NCBI RefSeq assembly: GCF_037042905.1
Contig: NC_087247.1
Location: 39,345,920 to 39,409,919 of the forward strand
From: Lytechinus pictus
Lineage: Eukaryota > Echinodermata > Echinoidea > Temnopleuroida > Toxopneustidae
Length of the DNA: 64,000 bases
Direction of reading: 5' to 3'
A program made the position numbers and the translations under genes. Below, piece by piece: positions 22,906-33,935 of this stretch (position 1 is its first letter; each line of letters begins with the position of its first letter). Under the pieces are notes generated by a model. The model was not told where the DNA came from, made no database searches, and saw only the letters and a list, made by a program, of their open reading frames with translations.

Positions 22906-25900
22906 TCATAAGTTCGGGTTCTGACGACTGAAACTGGATACAATTTGGTTGAGTGCTACAGTACTGACCGACACCAATCCAGATTTGAATGCACCTAATA
23001 TGTAAAACAATACAATATATCTTCTGGGAACATACATGGTATCTATGACCAATGCAGCAGCTATAGTCAAAAGAGTTGCAGTCATTTTCATCACATACTG
23101 CCCCCTCGTGCGTTCATAGTTTACTGTCAAGCAACTGCAGATCATTCCTGCAAAGACGAAAGCACCAACGTCCCTGGAAATGGCATAGAAGAGTGTGGTG
23201 TCCAGGTGGACCCATTCCCGATAAACACACCTTTTCAAGGCAAGTTTAAAAGACCAGGCTGGGTCAAGACCGACGAGGCTTATCAGGTAATATTCTATAA
23301 AGATCGACACTAAGAAGAATAATCCCAGCAGAAAGTAAGACCCAAAACCATAGTTTTCCACAGGGTACTGTCTGATTACTGATGCCAGTAACACTCCTAT
23401 TGAGCAGAAAGAGAAATGATACAAAATGATGATGTAAATATCAATTATATTTGCTTTTGTGACATGCTAAAACTGCTTCATTATTTAAATATGTACCATA
23501 ACAAAAAAATGAATTGAATTCCCTTTTTCAGTTGTACATGTATATTTAATTGTTTTTGGGGTGAAATACCAGATTACTTCCAATTTTGATAAAATTTTCA
23601 TCATTTTGCTGATTTGATTTCTTGTTATAATCTAAGCTCAAGTCTCTTTTTTTTTGGGGGGGGGGGGGGTGGACTTACCTTTTAATTACTCAAGATGACT
23701 TAAAATATTGTTCAAATATGTTATTGGTCATGTTTCTGATGATATAATGAATGCAACTAGGTAAAATTATTTTCAATTTCTGAGAAATAATATGTTAGAT
23801 TTAAATCACATGAGATATCTCCTAAACGGTACGTTGACTCAGTTGGTAGACCATCTGTCTTACAACCGGGAGGTCAAGAGTTCAACCTCTGGCTAAGTAA
23901 GACCAAAAAACATTACAAAAGATGGAAGTTGCTGCTAACCTAAGGAATAGAGCAACGGCGATCTGACACTGCAGGCGCCCAGTGGATGCCAGGCCCATGA
24001 TCAAGTGGGCAAAATCATATTTTCATCTCTCATTAATTATTTTAAGTTTCCTCACTTTGCATGGTACACCCATTCAGTTTACTTTATCCTCCCTGCACTA
24101 TTTCCCTAAAGATGAATTTGGCTTGGGTGCTGTTTATTATGTTAATTTATAACAGGGAGGAGGGGGAGCTTCATGTAAACCTGACAAAAGATTATAGCAC
24201 AACACCGGGCTCAATGAATAACCCAGTGAAAGTGCTTTGGTTCTTATTTGAGCATGAATTACAGCACTCTTATACCCCCATCTCACTAGGAAGGCGATCA
24301 TGGCAACCATGGCGATCTGTGTAAATCCCGCAAAGCGTAGCAGAATCTTCCTTGAATTCTATTTTTAGCCTGCGAGCGATTGCAATGTAACTTCACTGAG
24401 ACAGACCTGCGCTGAAGGCGATGGTAATATGCTGATAGTACGACGCTGCCACTCTCTTGCCACGATTCGAGGCAGATGGGATGGGCTGCTTCTGCGATCA
24501 AAGTGACCGTACAAAGACGCTCATACGCTAATTAGGACCTCGCTACAGTGGTGCTACGAATGGAGCGATTGTGTTATGCTCATGATGGGCTCTTGAAACA
24601 ATTTCAAGCAATCGGCATATTAATCGTGGCACATGAGACATTCTTCAGTCGATTGCCAACCTCCGACCAAGATGGATGTCCAGAATTTGGTTGGGCTTAT
24701 ACACCTTCGGCCTTAGCATTCTACAACAACATCAGTTAGAAGTTGAATACGAGGACAGGAGAAGGAGGAGGCCAAAACGATACTAGGTCCGATCTTGGCT
24801 GTCTGGAGAAAGAAGACTTGAATTCGGTCATTACAACAGGTTGATGACAGAGCTAAGAATGGATGACACTGCCTCATTCTTCAATTTCTTGAGGATGGAC
24901 CCTCCTTCTGCTCCTCCTTCCCCTCCTCTACCACCACCATAACCTCTTGTTCTTCCTCTTGGACCGCCGGCCTAACAGGGGTAGCTTGGCCAGCTTTCCC
25001 TTTTTTGGTTCTTTTTCTGGGATGCATGTTTGAAAACGTCGTGGTGTTGCCTCGTAATCTGTTGCAAATGTGATAATCCGCCACCATCGGCACGGCATTT
25101 TATAGCAGCGCGGACAGTCGTTGCGCAATCACTGCCCAGCCATCAGCGGCGCAGCAAAAGCGCAAGGCAAATGCCTGCAACGGGCTGAGAACGTGTGCCA
25201 CATGCCACCCAAAGAAGAAAGCATCGCGGTGTGAACGGTGTAAACGGAAGTAGCGTGGCAGTATTGTCTTGGGAACGGGCCTGAAAACACGGGCGATCGG
25301 TGCCGCTTTTAATTCGCTTCTACTACGCTTTGTGCGTTGGAGCTCCGTTACAGCTAGGAATATGTCGTTTGTAATACGCTCATGACTCGATTGTGATGCG
25401 CTTTAGCACCTCTGCGCTCTCGCTACGTAAGTTTTGAACATGTTCAAAATTTTGTGGTGACCAGGAAGATGGTGGCGATCCTTGCCGCTTCAGAAAAGAT
25501 CAAGGTACGACGGAGAAGATTGAAAAGATCAAGCTACGATATACCACGCTTTGTCGATTTTTGACCATCGCAGCGGAATCGCCATCTAGTGAGATGGGGG
25601 CATTAGGTCAGATTCATCTATACCTCTTCCCCTTCTTTGCAGTTCACTATGTGATAATCATACAAGATTTTCTTTGTGAAAGGACTTCTAGACAGTAACA
25701 TTAAGTTATCCCACATGGCATTGCACTCTTGCATCTGTAACTTACCAGTTACACTTCCCAGGATGACTTGATGAGGGAAATGAGTCGCAGTGTAGACTCT
25801 GGAAACACAAACCAACACTGAGACAATGCCATACAGAGTCCATGTGATCCTTGTTGCCATCTTGGCATTGTGAGAATTCTTCACTTCAGACAGGATCATT

Positions 25901-28900
25901 TCATTGAGAGATGACACAAAGACAAACCATACAGCTGTTGTAACCATGGCATGACCTGAAGGACAGCCTATAGAAAAAGAAGACCAAAGAATGGTCACAA
26001 CATTCTACTTGATATATAGCTTGATATATTAATGTAAGAAATTCAAAGACAGTCATCAGATCTTGGTTTACCCTGAAATGTGGACACAGGTGAACTTGCA
26101 TAAGTCGAATATTTTCCCCAAGTCAAAGTATTTTTTGGACAAGATTATGCAAAACCTTTGCTGCGTATCTTTTTTTTCTAAGTTGAATTTCTCCTAATTG
26201 AACAGATTTATTTAGTCCCAATAGATTCAAATACAGCAAAGTAACCTGTTAGAGTAATATCCTGCCCTGGGAAGAATAATTAGCAGTCACCTAACTAAAA
26301 ACCAATAACAATAGATTTCACATCTTACCAGGACGTTGGAACACATGCAGGGGGGGGGGGGACGGCAATGGGATTTGAACTTTGGACCTTCTGGTCGACA
26401 GTCTTACGCATCCACTAATTTCCAAAACAGGTAAAAGTGTGAGCAAACCAGGGTTGGCAAATTTACACAAGGTTGATTTAAAATGTGAATGAAAAGCTTA
26501 ACGAATAATATTTCCTGCTGGTTTGGAGTACAAGAAAGTCTTTAAATACATCTGTTCTTACCTGGCCCTGTTTCACATGTTATCTTAAACTGTTTCAGGA
26601 ATGGACGCTCTTCACCCATATAAACAGGACTCTCCATAACCCACCAATAGGGGCGCTGTCCCATCATTAACCTGCATCACAAGACAATTTTGAAATCAAA
26701 TAGGTCAGTAATATATCTACCATATCAATAGTTAAATAATAGCATTACACATTATATTCTAAAGGTTAATCCTGGTTTTTACAGATTTAGGTATGCTCTT
26801 TTCTTTTGTCCCCAAGATGATTCCTTCCTCAGTATTTTCTTTACGTTTAGACCTACATTTTTTTTTTACTATTTCTTTTAATCTTAGTTATGTTTCACTC
26901 CGTCACATTTAAACATCTGGGACCAACCTTTAACATCACCATTCAAAAGACATGTCCGGGGCTCAACCTTGAATCTCTTCTTCAATTTGTAACTTAATCG
27001 TTTTGTGTATGTTACATTATATGTTAGTGGACCGTATTACCGAACACTTTTTCAACTTCATTCATTTTTCAAATGCAGTATTTCATAAAATTCATCAAGC
27101 TTCCACTATCAATACATAAATACCTGTAAAAAAATAAAGATGAAAAACTTTTGCTGAGATCAGTTTTCTTTTTTTCATATCAAATATCAGCATCTGACCG
27201 CACCCCTCTACGCATTTGAAATATTTTGGTCACATGAAAATGCAATTTTACGGAACATGTTTTCTGTGGGGAAAGTTGAAAAATTCACATAATCACTAAT
27301 AAGCTATCTTAATTATAATATGTTGTTCTGAAAAAATAAACACCTTGAAAAAGCGGTTTGGCCTTTTTTCATCATCTTTCTATTCAAATTCCCATTTGGG
27401 AATTGCACGTACTAGCTCATTTTACAGAACAAAGCCTCGTTTTGAAAACAGACACAAACCTGGCCAGGGCCAGAAGCTTTGCCACATCCACGAGCCTGGC
27501 CTGGGCCAAATTGTGTCTAAAATCAAGGTCTAAGTTCTAATGTTAGAATTGCTTTAAAGTATTGTCTGAGATAATTAGGCCTATTTCATCCTTGCTATGA
27601 TTTTGCTTTCCATGCATTTTTTTCTTCAAATTTAGTGGAGGGGGTAATGAAAATCTAAATCAGTCTATATACTCTATATTTGAACAGGCCATCTCAAAAG
27701 TCTACACTGCCCTACACATTAATAGTATAAGAGTCACTTGTCAAAAGTTCAACAGGTCATCTCAAAAGTCTACTGCCTTACACCACGGGGGGGGGGGGGG
27801 GGGTACTCGACCACAAAAGTGGCAGGTATGTACGGCGGGCCGTGGGTGAGACAAAAAACGGGGGCTTTGGAACGGGCTTATTGTAAAAAGGAGGGTCTTT
27901 GAAACAGGCTTCAGAACTACAAATATTTGTGAAAACAGGGGTCCTTGGAGCGGTTCACCTGCATGTGAGTGTGTATGCATCCCAATGGAATGAACGCACA
28001 TATGTGCATGCAGCTAGCCCGGCAGCATGGGCGCCAGGTGCACTAGCGCAGAGGCGATGGTCAGACAGCATTCTATGGGCCGCTTTTCACCAACAAGTGG
28101 AGCGCCTCTGGCAGTCTCACCTGCGTAGCAGTGCTGACTTTGAAAACTACTATAAAATAATTATTCACAAAAAACACCATTCATATAATAATGATACAAT
28201 ACCACGTTCATTGACCCTAAATGACATTTGACCTTGATCAAGTGACCTAAGACTTGTCAGTGATATTTGATTACCCCTACATGTATGTCCACAATTTATA
28301 ATCTTTGAAAGTTATGACAGCAATTTAATAATTACCTCCAACTTGGCCAAAGTTCAATGACCTTGGTCATTAGACCTGAAACTCACACATACTTGATTAC
28401 TTTTAAGTTCAAGTTTTATGAACTAGACCATGTACAAATTTAAAGTTATGATGGTAATTCAACAAACATAAAACACCCCCAACTTGGCCAAAGTTCATTG
28501 ACCTGAAATGACCTTTGTCATGTGACCTGAAACTCGCACAGGATGTTTGATACTTGATTAAGTTTTATGAACTAGGTCCATATACTTTCTAAGTTATGCT
28601 CTCATTTAAAAAACTTAACTTTCGGTTAAGATTTGATGCCGACGCCACCAGTGACCACCGTCGGAAAAGCAGCGCCTATAGTCTCACTCTGCTAAGCAGG
28701 TGCGACAAAAATGCAGCTCATTGTAGCGGATTAATGCGACCAGAACGGCGTAACAAAAGATATGCGAAGCTTTGGAACTGATTTCTTTCCTTTTTCTCAA
28801 TAAGAAAATGCTATGCTTTGGAATGGAAATTCTAGTGTAAAAATTGGGGCCCTCTCCGCTGCCCATGCCCACCACGAATTATATACCGATTGCCCCCCCC

Positions 28901-30464
28901 CCCCTTCCCTTGGCCTACACCCTACCTTAGTCGGCAGTTTATAATCACTCGCGTCGCGTGCGGGTTCGTAATCACTCGCGTTTTGAATTTTTGGCGATTT
29001 TTTTTATTTCGGTGCGATTTTTTTTTAACGGTGTCTTCAGTGGGACAGACATGCAGGGAAAATAAAATGAAATTGAAATTCGAGTTTCGTTTTAAGCCGG
29101 CAATTAAGTGCCTTAAAATAAAATGTACTCGACTACTGTTTTAACATAACAAACAAGCAAATCAGCCATGTGGCTCAACTAACTTAGAATAGATCCGGAC
29201 TTCTACTGTGTCTTATACGAGGACTCCGAGTCGGAACTTGCCATATCTGCCACATCGATATTACATCGTATCATTCCCATATGCGGACATGCCTGTATGC
29301 AATGGCCCCAAGGCGGCCGGACCCGGCCGCGGTCGGACACGACGTGCATCGGTAGCATGGAGCAAGCTAACGTGAGTCGAGCTGAGTTAGATCCCACGTT
29401 ATATATGAGGCGCCGATTCACGATTGTACCAATATTATATAGAACAATTATTTGTTATATAATCATTATTCATTAAATAATAACTATTATTTATATACAA
29501 TTTACATTCTTTTTGTAAATAATTACTATATATAAAATAACATTTCTAATTATTTATATATAATTCCAAGTAATACTTCATTACTTGTAAATAATAATAG
29601 TTCGACATTCCATTTTTCAGCCAAAAAGTGGGTTTTATCATCCTGGGGTTCTGGGATATTAGATGGTACGAGGTCAACAATAGCAAGCAGCTTCATATAG
29701 CTAGATTGCTTTTATTCCTCCACTTTGGGTCTTACGGATATTTGTGAAATATATCTCTTATCAAATAAAAGAAAATGTCATTTATCCATAGGGACTATAC
29801 GGTGTACAATGCACTCTACATACTACACTGCATATATCCATGCATTGACCACCATGGCATATGACAAGGCCTGTATATAAACTATATTGTCATAGAAATG
29901 AATAAATTTATTTAAAGGCGTTAAAGAAAATTACAATGTTTCAACTTACCCCGCGTTCCAACTAACCCCGCTCTCCCCTATAGTCATTACCTATAATTAC
30001 CTAAAAATTAATAACTCACTCAGTCACTGTCTTGTTTGTCTTATATTTGTTCAAACTTTCACCTATCAACTTGTCTGATTTTTCTTTTTCCTCTACCAAC
30101 AAGTTTTTCTTTGGGTTGGATTCCCCTTTAATATGACTAGGTTCCTTGTCTAACTAAATCTAGTCATGAATATCACTTGGATGAAAGAAGCTACTTTTTG
30201 AGGACCCGCCTACTGAGGCAGACTAGTAAAAATAGCCAATTACCATTTCAAAACAGCATTCAGCCATTCTGATAGCACAGCTACCCACAAAATCTGCAAT
30301 CCAGACCTGGCGCCGAAAACACAAAATGCAATTGGAAAACACAGAAGAAATGCATTTTTAGGAGCTCCAAAACGAGATATGGCTAATATCAACGTCTCAT
30401 GATCAGGGAATGTTTCTTGCAAACTTTGAAGAAGGGTGATTTCTGCACGCTGAATTTGATCCAT
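22906..30464 (-). CDS. G6PC: Glucose-6-phosphatase catalytic subunit (complete, four exons)
   Basis: Exons on the minus strand: 30464-30244, 26671-26562, 25967-25746, 23396-22906 (TGA). The split codons (W, G, G) join in frame to a 347-residue protein; human G6PC1 has 357 and G6PC3 about 346. The family hydrolyses glucose-6-phosphate at the ER lumenal face using a phosphohistidine. The signature is intact: K73 and R80 in the KW..GQRP region, PSGH with H116, and SRVYTATHFPH with R167 and H173. The spacing of the Arg and two His (36 and 57 residues) equals that of human R83/H119/H176. Several hydrophobic segments fit the nine-helix fold. The start at 30464 was chosen because it aligns with the family N-terminus; an in-frame ATG at 30479 would add five residues. 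The C-terminus (RQNPNL) lacks the dilysine retrieval motif of G6PC1. G6PC1/G6PC2/G6PC3 cannot be separated by eye: GQRPYWW is G6PC1-like, while SEWLNAVLKW and LDTTLF..SRD recall G6PC3. Confidence 0.95.
23826..24010 (+). mobile_element. tRNA-derived SINE
   Basis: A tRNA-like head, with an A-box-like TGACTCAGTTGG at about 23834 and a B-box-like GAGTTCAACCTC at about 23877, is spaced as in tRNA-type pol III promoters. A non-tRNA body follows (AGAGCAACGGCGATCTGACA..CAGTGGATGCCAGG). It does not close into a cloverleaf, so it is not a working tRNA gene. It lies in the last intron of G6PC. The right boundary is approximate. Confidence 0.65.
24275..25600. mobile_element. 1.3-kb TIR element in a G6PC intron
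   Basis: The left end is CCCCCATCTCACTAG followed by GGCGAT; the right end is ATCGCC..CTAGTGAGATGGGGG. The interior is GC-richer than the intron around it and has several CpG-rich phrases repeated in both orientations (for example GGCGAT, GCGATC). A 70-codon minus-strand frame at 24881-25093 encodes a Lys- then Glu-rich peptide that I cannot assign. No transposase motif is visible. The target duplication is unclear. Confidence 0.78.
26915..26994 (-). mobile_element. Truncated copy of the SINE-like unit at 41936-42053
   Basis: The phrases TCTGGGACC, ACCTTTAAC.TCACCAT and GGGGCTC.AACCT..A-TC and AATTTGTAAC follow in the same order as at 41936-42010. The part corresponding to the 7SL-like segment is missing. 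It lies in the G6PC intron between 26671 and 30244. Confidence 0.6.
27785..27802. repeat. Poly(G) tract, possible end of a poly(G)-capped element
   Basis: The G run is followed by GTACTCGACCACAAAAGTGG and GGCGGGCCGTGGGTG. This resembles the inward sequence of the element at 4157 (G run then GTACTT..GGGGTGTGCGG). No matching inverted end was found, so this is a solo or truncated end. Confidence 0.45.
28091..28706 (+). mobile_element. CGCCTGC-type tandem-unit element, copy 3 (short)
   Basis: It starts CAACAAGTGGAGCG..CTGGCAGTCTC then ACCTGCGTAGCAG. It ends GTCGGAAAAGCAGCGCCTAT followed by AGTCTCACTCTGCTAAGCAGG. Internal phrases TTGACCCTAAATGACATTTG, AAGTGACC and GGCCAAAGTTCA match copy 2, but fewer units are present. 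It lies in the long first intron of G6PC. Confidence 0.8.
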
Positions 30465-31263
30465 TTTACATCTGCTCATGTCATGCAGGCTGAGAGTCAG
30501 CAGCAGCTCCCGATTCAGCTAGCTTCAAAAGAGTCCAAGCCCGACGTGTGGAATACCTACACTGCTCTGAGCTGCATGCACCATACACTGAACTGCAGCG
30601 GCACGCGCACCGTCTGGCCAGGTCCCCCCTAGGCCTAGCGCTCCCCGGCGCGGCCGGGTACCGCGAGGTTCCGCTCTACGTACAGCAGCACTGAGCAGTT
30701 GCTGCTCGAGCTAGCTAGCTTCGTCGTGAGTCAGCTCGGCCATGTAAACTACGGCATACAAGAATTCGACACCCAATTGCACATCCGGACAAGAAGGTAA
30801 TTTATTTACCGAATACACAGTACACACTGGCCTAAAAATGGAGATCGGAGAACCTTTCTTTGTCCCGTATTTATAAACTTTTATTTGGAACCAGAAATGG
30901 TTCTAAAAATTCTTAGAATCGATTTTAACTTTTTTTTTCAATTTATGTACGGTAGGTTTACGTCGAGTGCGGGGTCGAGTGATCACACCACACACTCGAC
31001 CGACCTGGCGCTGAGCGGCGCGAGCGAAGCGGTATTAGTGGTGCCGTATGTTGGCGTTGCGCAATCGACTATGTAACTGTTATGAAAAGATTACCTTTAC
31101 ACCGCAGCAAACACAGATTACACAATTCGATACAGTGCAATGCATTGACATACCGCCAAAGGCAAAGGCAAAGCATCCACAGTGAGATATATCTAACTAA
31201 AATCGGTAACATTAGCAGGAACCCCATTCACTCGCTGCAAACTGGAACTTGTTGGGAGGCCAA
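30465..31263. promoter_or_regulatory. Candidate divergent promoter between G6PC and FASTKD genes
   Basis: This interval upstream of the G6PC start is GC-richer than the flanks and full of CpG, for example around 30600-30670 and 30965-31035. A GTAAGT donor at 31264-31269 could close a non-coding first exon for the plus-strand FASTKD gene, whose first coding exon begins with an acceptor at 33890. No TATA box or start site can be fixed by eye. Confidence 0.35.
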
Positions 31264-33890
31264 GTAAGTACCAATTCTGTTTTAAACTTAGAAAGTTAGA
31301 TTTAGAATAACTTTACATGTACCCGGTATACGTACCCAGTTGTAGTGTGTCCGGACAGGTTGTGTGTCCGGACGATCAATTAGAAAGTCATTTGGAAAAA
31401 TTTACAAGCGAAGTTTCATCAATTTTTAGTACAAAATGTTAGGAAATATCAGAGAGAACAAAATCGAAGATGATTATAACTATTGAATTCATATTTTTAG
31501 TGTAATCCAAAGACAAAAAAGAAGGTTAGAAGGCTTCAAAAATACATAGTGTCCGGACACCCGACCTCCCATCAATCATACCATCATGGCATAGCCATAG
31601 TAGGTTCTATATTACCGTACTTCTAAGTTCTAATCACTCATCCTACAAACGAGGTTATTTATAGCCAATAAATATAAATCATAATTCATGTGCATGGTTG
31701 GTAATGTTCTATTCAAATTAATTATTCTAGTTACTTAGTCTAACTCTAAAGTTGGACCTGACTTAGTCTTAGACCAAAAGCTTCAGTCTCTGTAGACAGC
31801 TGGCAGCCGTCTGTTTCGAGGAGTTTTTTAACATTTTTTTTTTTTTTTCTCCTCGTACACAGACGGCTCGCTAGCGTGCAGCCACCATTAGGGGACTTGC
31901 AATGCAAAATCCCCCCGTCGGGGCTCTTCAATTTTTGTCTTTAATGAATAAAAATTTTGAAAATTAACGCGACCAAAATGCAAATTAATATTCCCTCTTG
32001 GCATTAATTGCTAAAAAACGGAGAAAAATTAAGTTAAAAGGAACAAAAACAGTGACTTACCTCGGCTGTCGCGCAAATTCACTTCCCCGTTTTATCCGAT
32101 CTTAAGTACATAAACATATGGCCATTGAGTCCCCTGTACAGATCGCGCTAGAACTTCGGTCTCTGTATTTGGTGAGTGAAGCCAACGGAGTTCAGCTGAA
32201 CAACCAACATAACAGAGACCGAAGCTTTTGGTCTACAGTCTCTGTTATGTTGGTTGTTCAGCTGAACTCCGTTGGCTTCACTCACCAAATACAGAGACCG
32301 AAGTTCTAGCGCGATCTGTACAGGGGACTCAATGGCCATATGTTTATGTACTTAAGAGCGGATAAAACGGGGAAGTGAATTTGCGCGACAGCCGAGGTAA
32401 GTCACTGTTTTTGTTCCTTTTAACTTGATTTTTCTCTGTTTTTTGGCAATTAATGGCAAGAGGGAATATTAATTTGCATTTTGGTCGCGTTAATTTTCAA
32501 AAAATTTATTCATTAAAGACAAAAATTGAAGAGCCCCGACGGGGGGATTTTGCATTGCAAGTCCCCTAATGGTGGCTGCACGGTAGCGAGCCGTCTGTGT
32601 ACGAGGAGGAATTAAACAAATAAAAAAATGTTAAAAAACTCCTCGAAACAGACGGCTGCCAGCTGTCTAGACCTGACTGACTCCATTGTAACGTCATGAA
32701 CGTTAACTGTTATTGTTAAATCTACTGACTGTACTGATGTAACAAACTAACATTACTAACATAGTAACATGACTAAAGTTAAGGGTGTTGCAAGAAAATA
32801 TTTGCAATCAATTGCAAATGATACACATGTAGATCAATTTTACCTGTTGCAAATCAGATTAGATCCAGATTGACCTACACTTCTTGTTTCAACTTCAAGA
32901 AGCAGATTAGCATAAATCCATAATCATAGCAATCATCATAAATTCGCAATTTCAAAACTTATCATTGATTAGGGTGGGCTTGGCAATGGCACTAGATTTG
33001 TGCTGTCGACCTGCATGTATCCAAAAAGTCAATAATAGGCACTCATCCTACGAACGAGGTTATATAGCCAATATAGGCGAGTTGGCCTCAAATTTTCTTT
33101 ATATATTTTGAGTGAACAATGTAGTTCAACTTGGCGACATTTTCACATTTTCTGGCAGCCAAGTTGATTATCTTTTGATGTGACATGTTTCCACAGCTCC
33201 CCTCAGAGGCTCAAATAGGCTAGGTCAGCATAATAAAGACTTTAAAATGCATATTTGTAGCCACTAGCCCACACAGAATGGCTTACTCTATAGGATAGTG
33301 TCAGGGATGGACTAATTATGCCACATGCAATTCCTGGCACATTTAATGTTTTAGCCTTATTTTTCAATATTAAGGAAATTTTGAGGTAAGTTTTGCGCCA
33401 TGTCTGATGCTAATAAAGAATATATTAAAGTAATGCTTTTTTAGTAGAAATGCTGTTTCATTTTTTTTTGGTCCTACCTAATTAGGGACCAAATATAGAC
33501 CTAGACATCTAGTCTTGCAATTGATCGCAAGTTTCTTGCAATGCCCCATCAAATCAGTCTTGGACATTCAGTCAGATTCAAGGTACTCTATTATTGTTTA
33601 CTTAAACATTTTCAAATGTAAAAAATATATTTTCTGTAAAATCTGTTTCCAGTTTTCTACCAGTGTATAACCATTTCAATCAATTGAGTGTCAAATGATT
33701 AGGCCTAGTACATGTATCTTGCTACCAATTCATTCATATTCTGATGAGTGTACATTGCAATACTTAAGTATTTATTTCTAAACTACATGTATCTTGCCTA
33801 ATTATCAAATCTTATACTTTTGTTTTTATCAAATATTATTAAATATTTTCTGTAGCAAATGATCAAATCATTTCTTTTTCTTCATTACAG
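31264..33890 (+). other. Possible first intron of the FASTKD gene
   Basis: A GTAAGTACC donor at 31264 and an acceptor ending CATTACAG at 33890 could bound an intron in the 5' UTR. The interval contains the large palindrome (31772-32669) and otherwise AT-rich sequence with no gene. The donor choice is tentative; the acceptor is better supported because the coding start follows at 33936. Confidence 0.35.
31755..32678. mobile_element. Near-perfect ~0.9-kb palindrome with 18-bp loop
   Basis: The left arm 31793-32219 and right arm 32238-32669 are reverse complements with only scattered mismatches and small indels. They are separated by 18 bases at 32220-32237. The left arm plus loop forms a 462-bp unit (31772-32233) with its own inverted ends (GACCAAAAGCTTCAGTCTCT versus the inverted form in the loop), flanked by TA on both sides, as in mariner-type MITEs. 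The right arm lacks both of these ends. The 9-mer GACCTGACT also lies outside both arms (31755-31763 and 32670-32678). Each arm encodes the same 50-odd residues in mirror image; there is no reason to think this is a protein. Confidence 0.88.
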
Positions 33891-33935
33891 GAAAGCCTTG
33901 ATGCAAACAAATCAATTTAGATAAGGAACTCCATC
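33891..33935 (+). other. 5' UTR part of the first coding exon of the FASTKD gene
   Basis: The acceptor CATTACAG ends at 33890 and a 45-base leader precedes the ATG at 33936 (context CATCATGG). An upstream ATG at 33900 soon meets a stop in its frame. Confidence 0.5.

Noticed and set aside
23826..23900. Functional tRNA gene
   Set aside because: A and B boxes are degenerate and no cloverleaf or acceptor stem pairs; better explained as a SINE head.
32118..32339. Two mirrored 63-codon frames encoding almost the same peptide
   Set aside because: They are a by-product of the palindrome; no start context, splicing or domain supports a protein.
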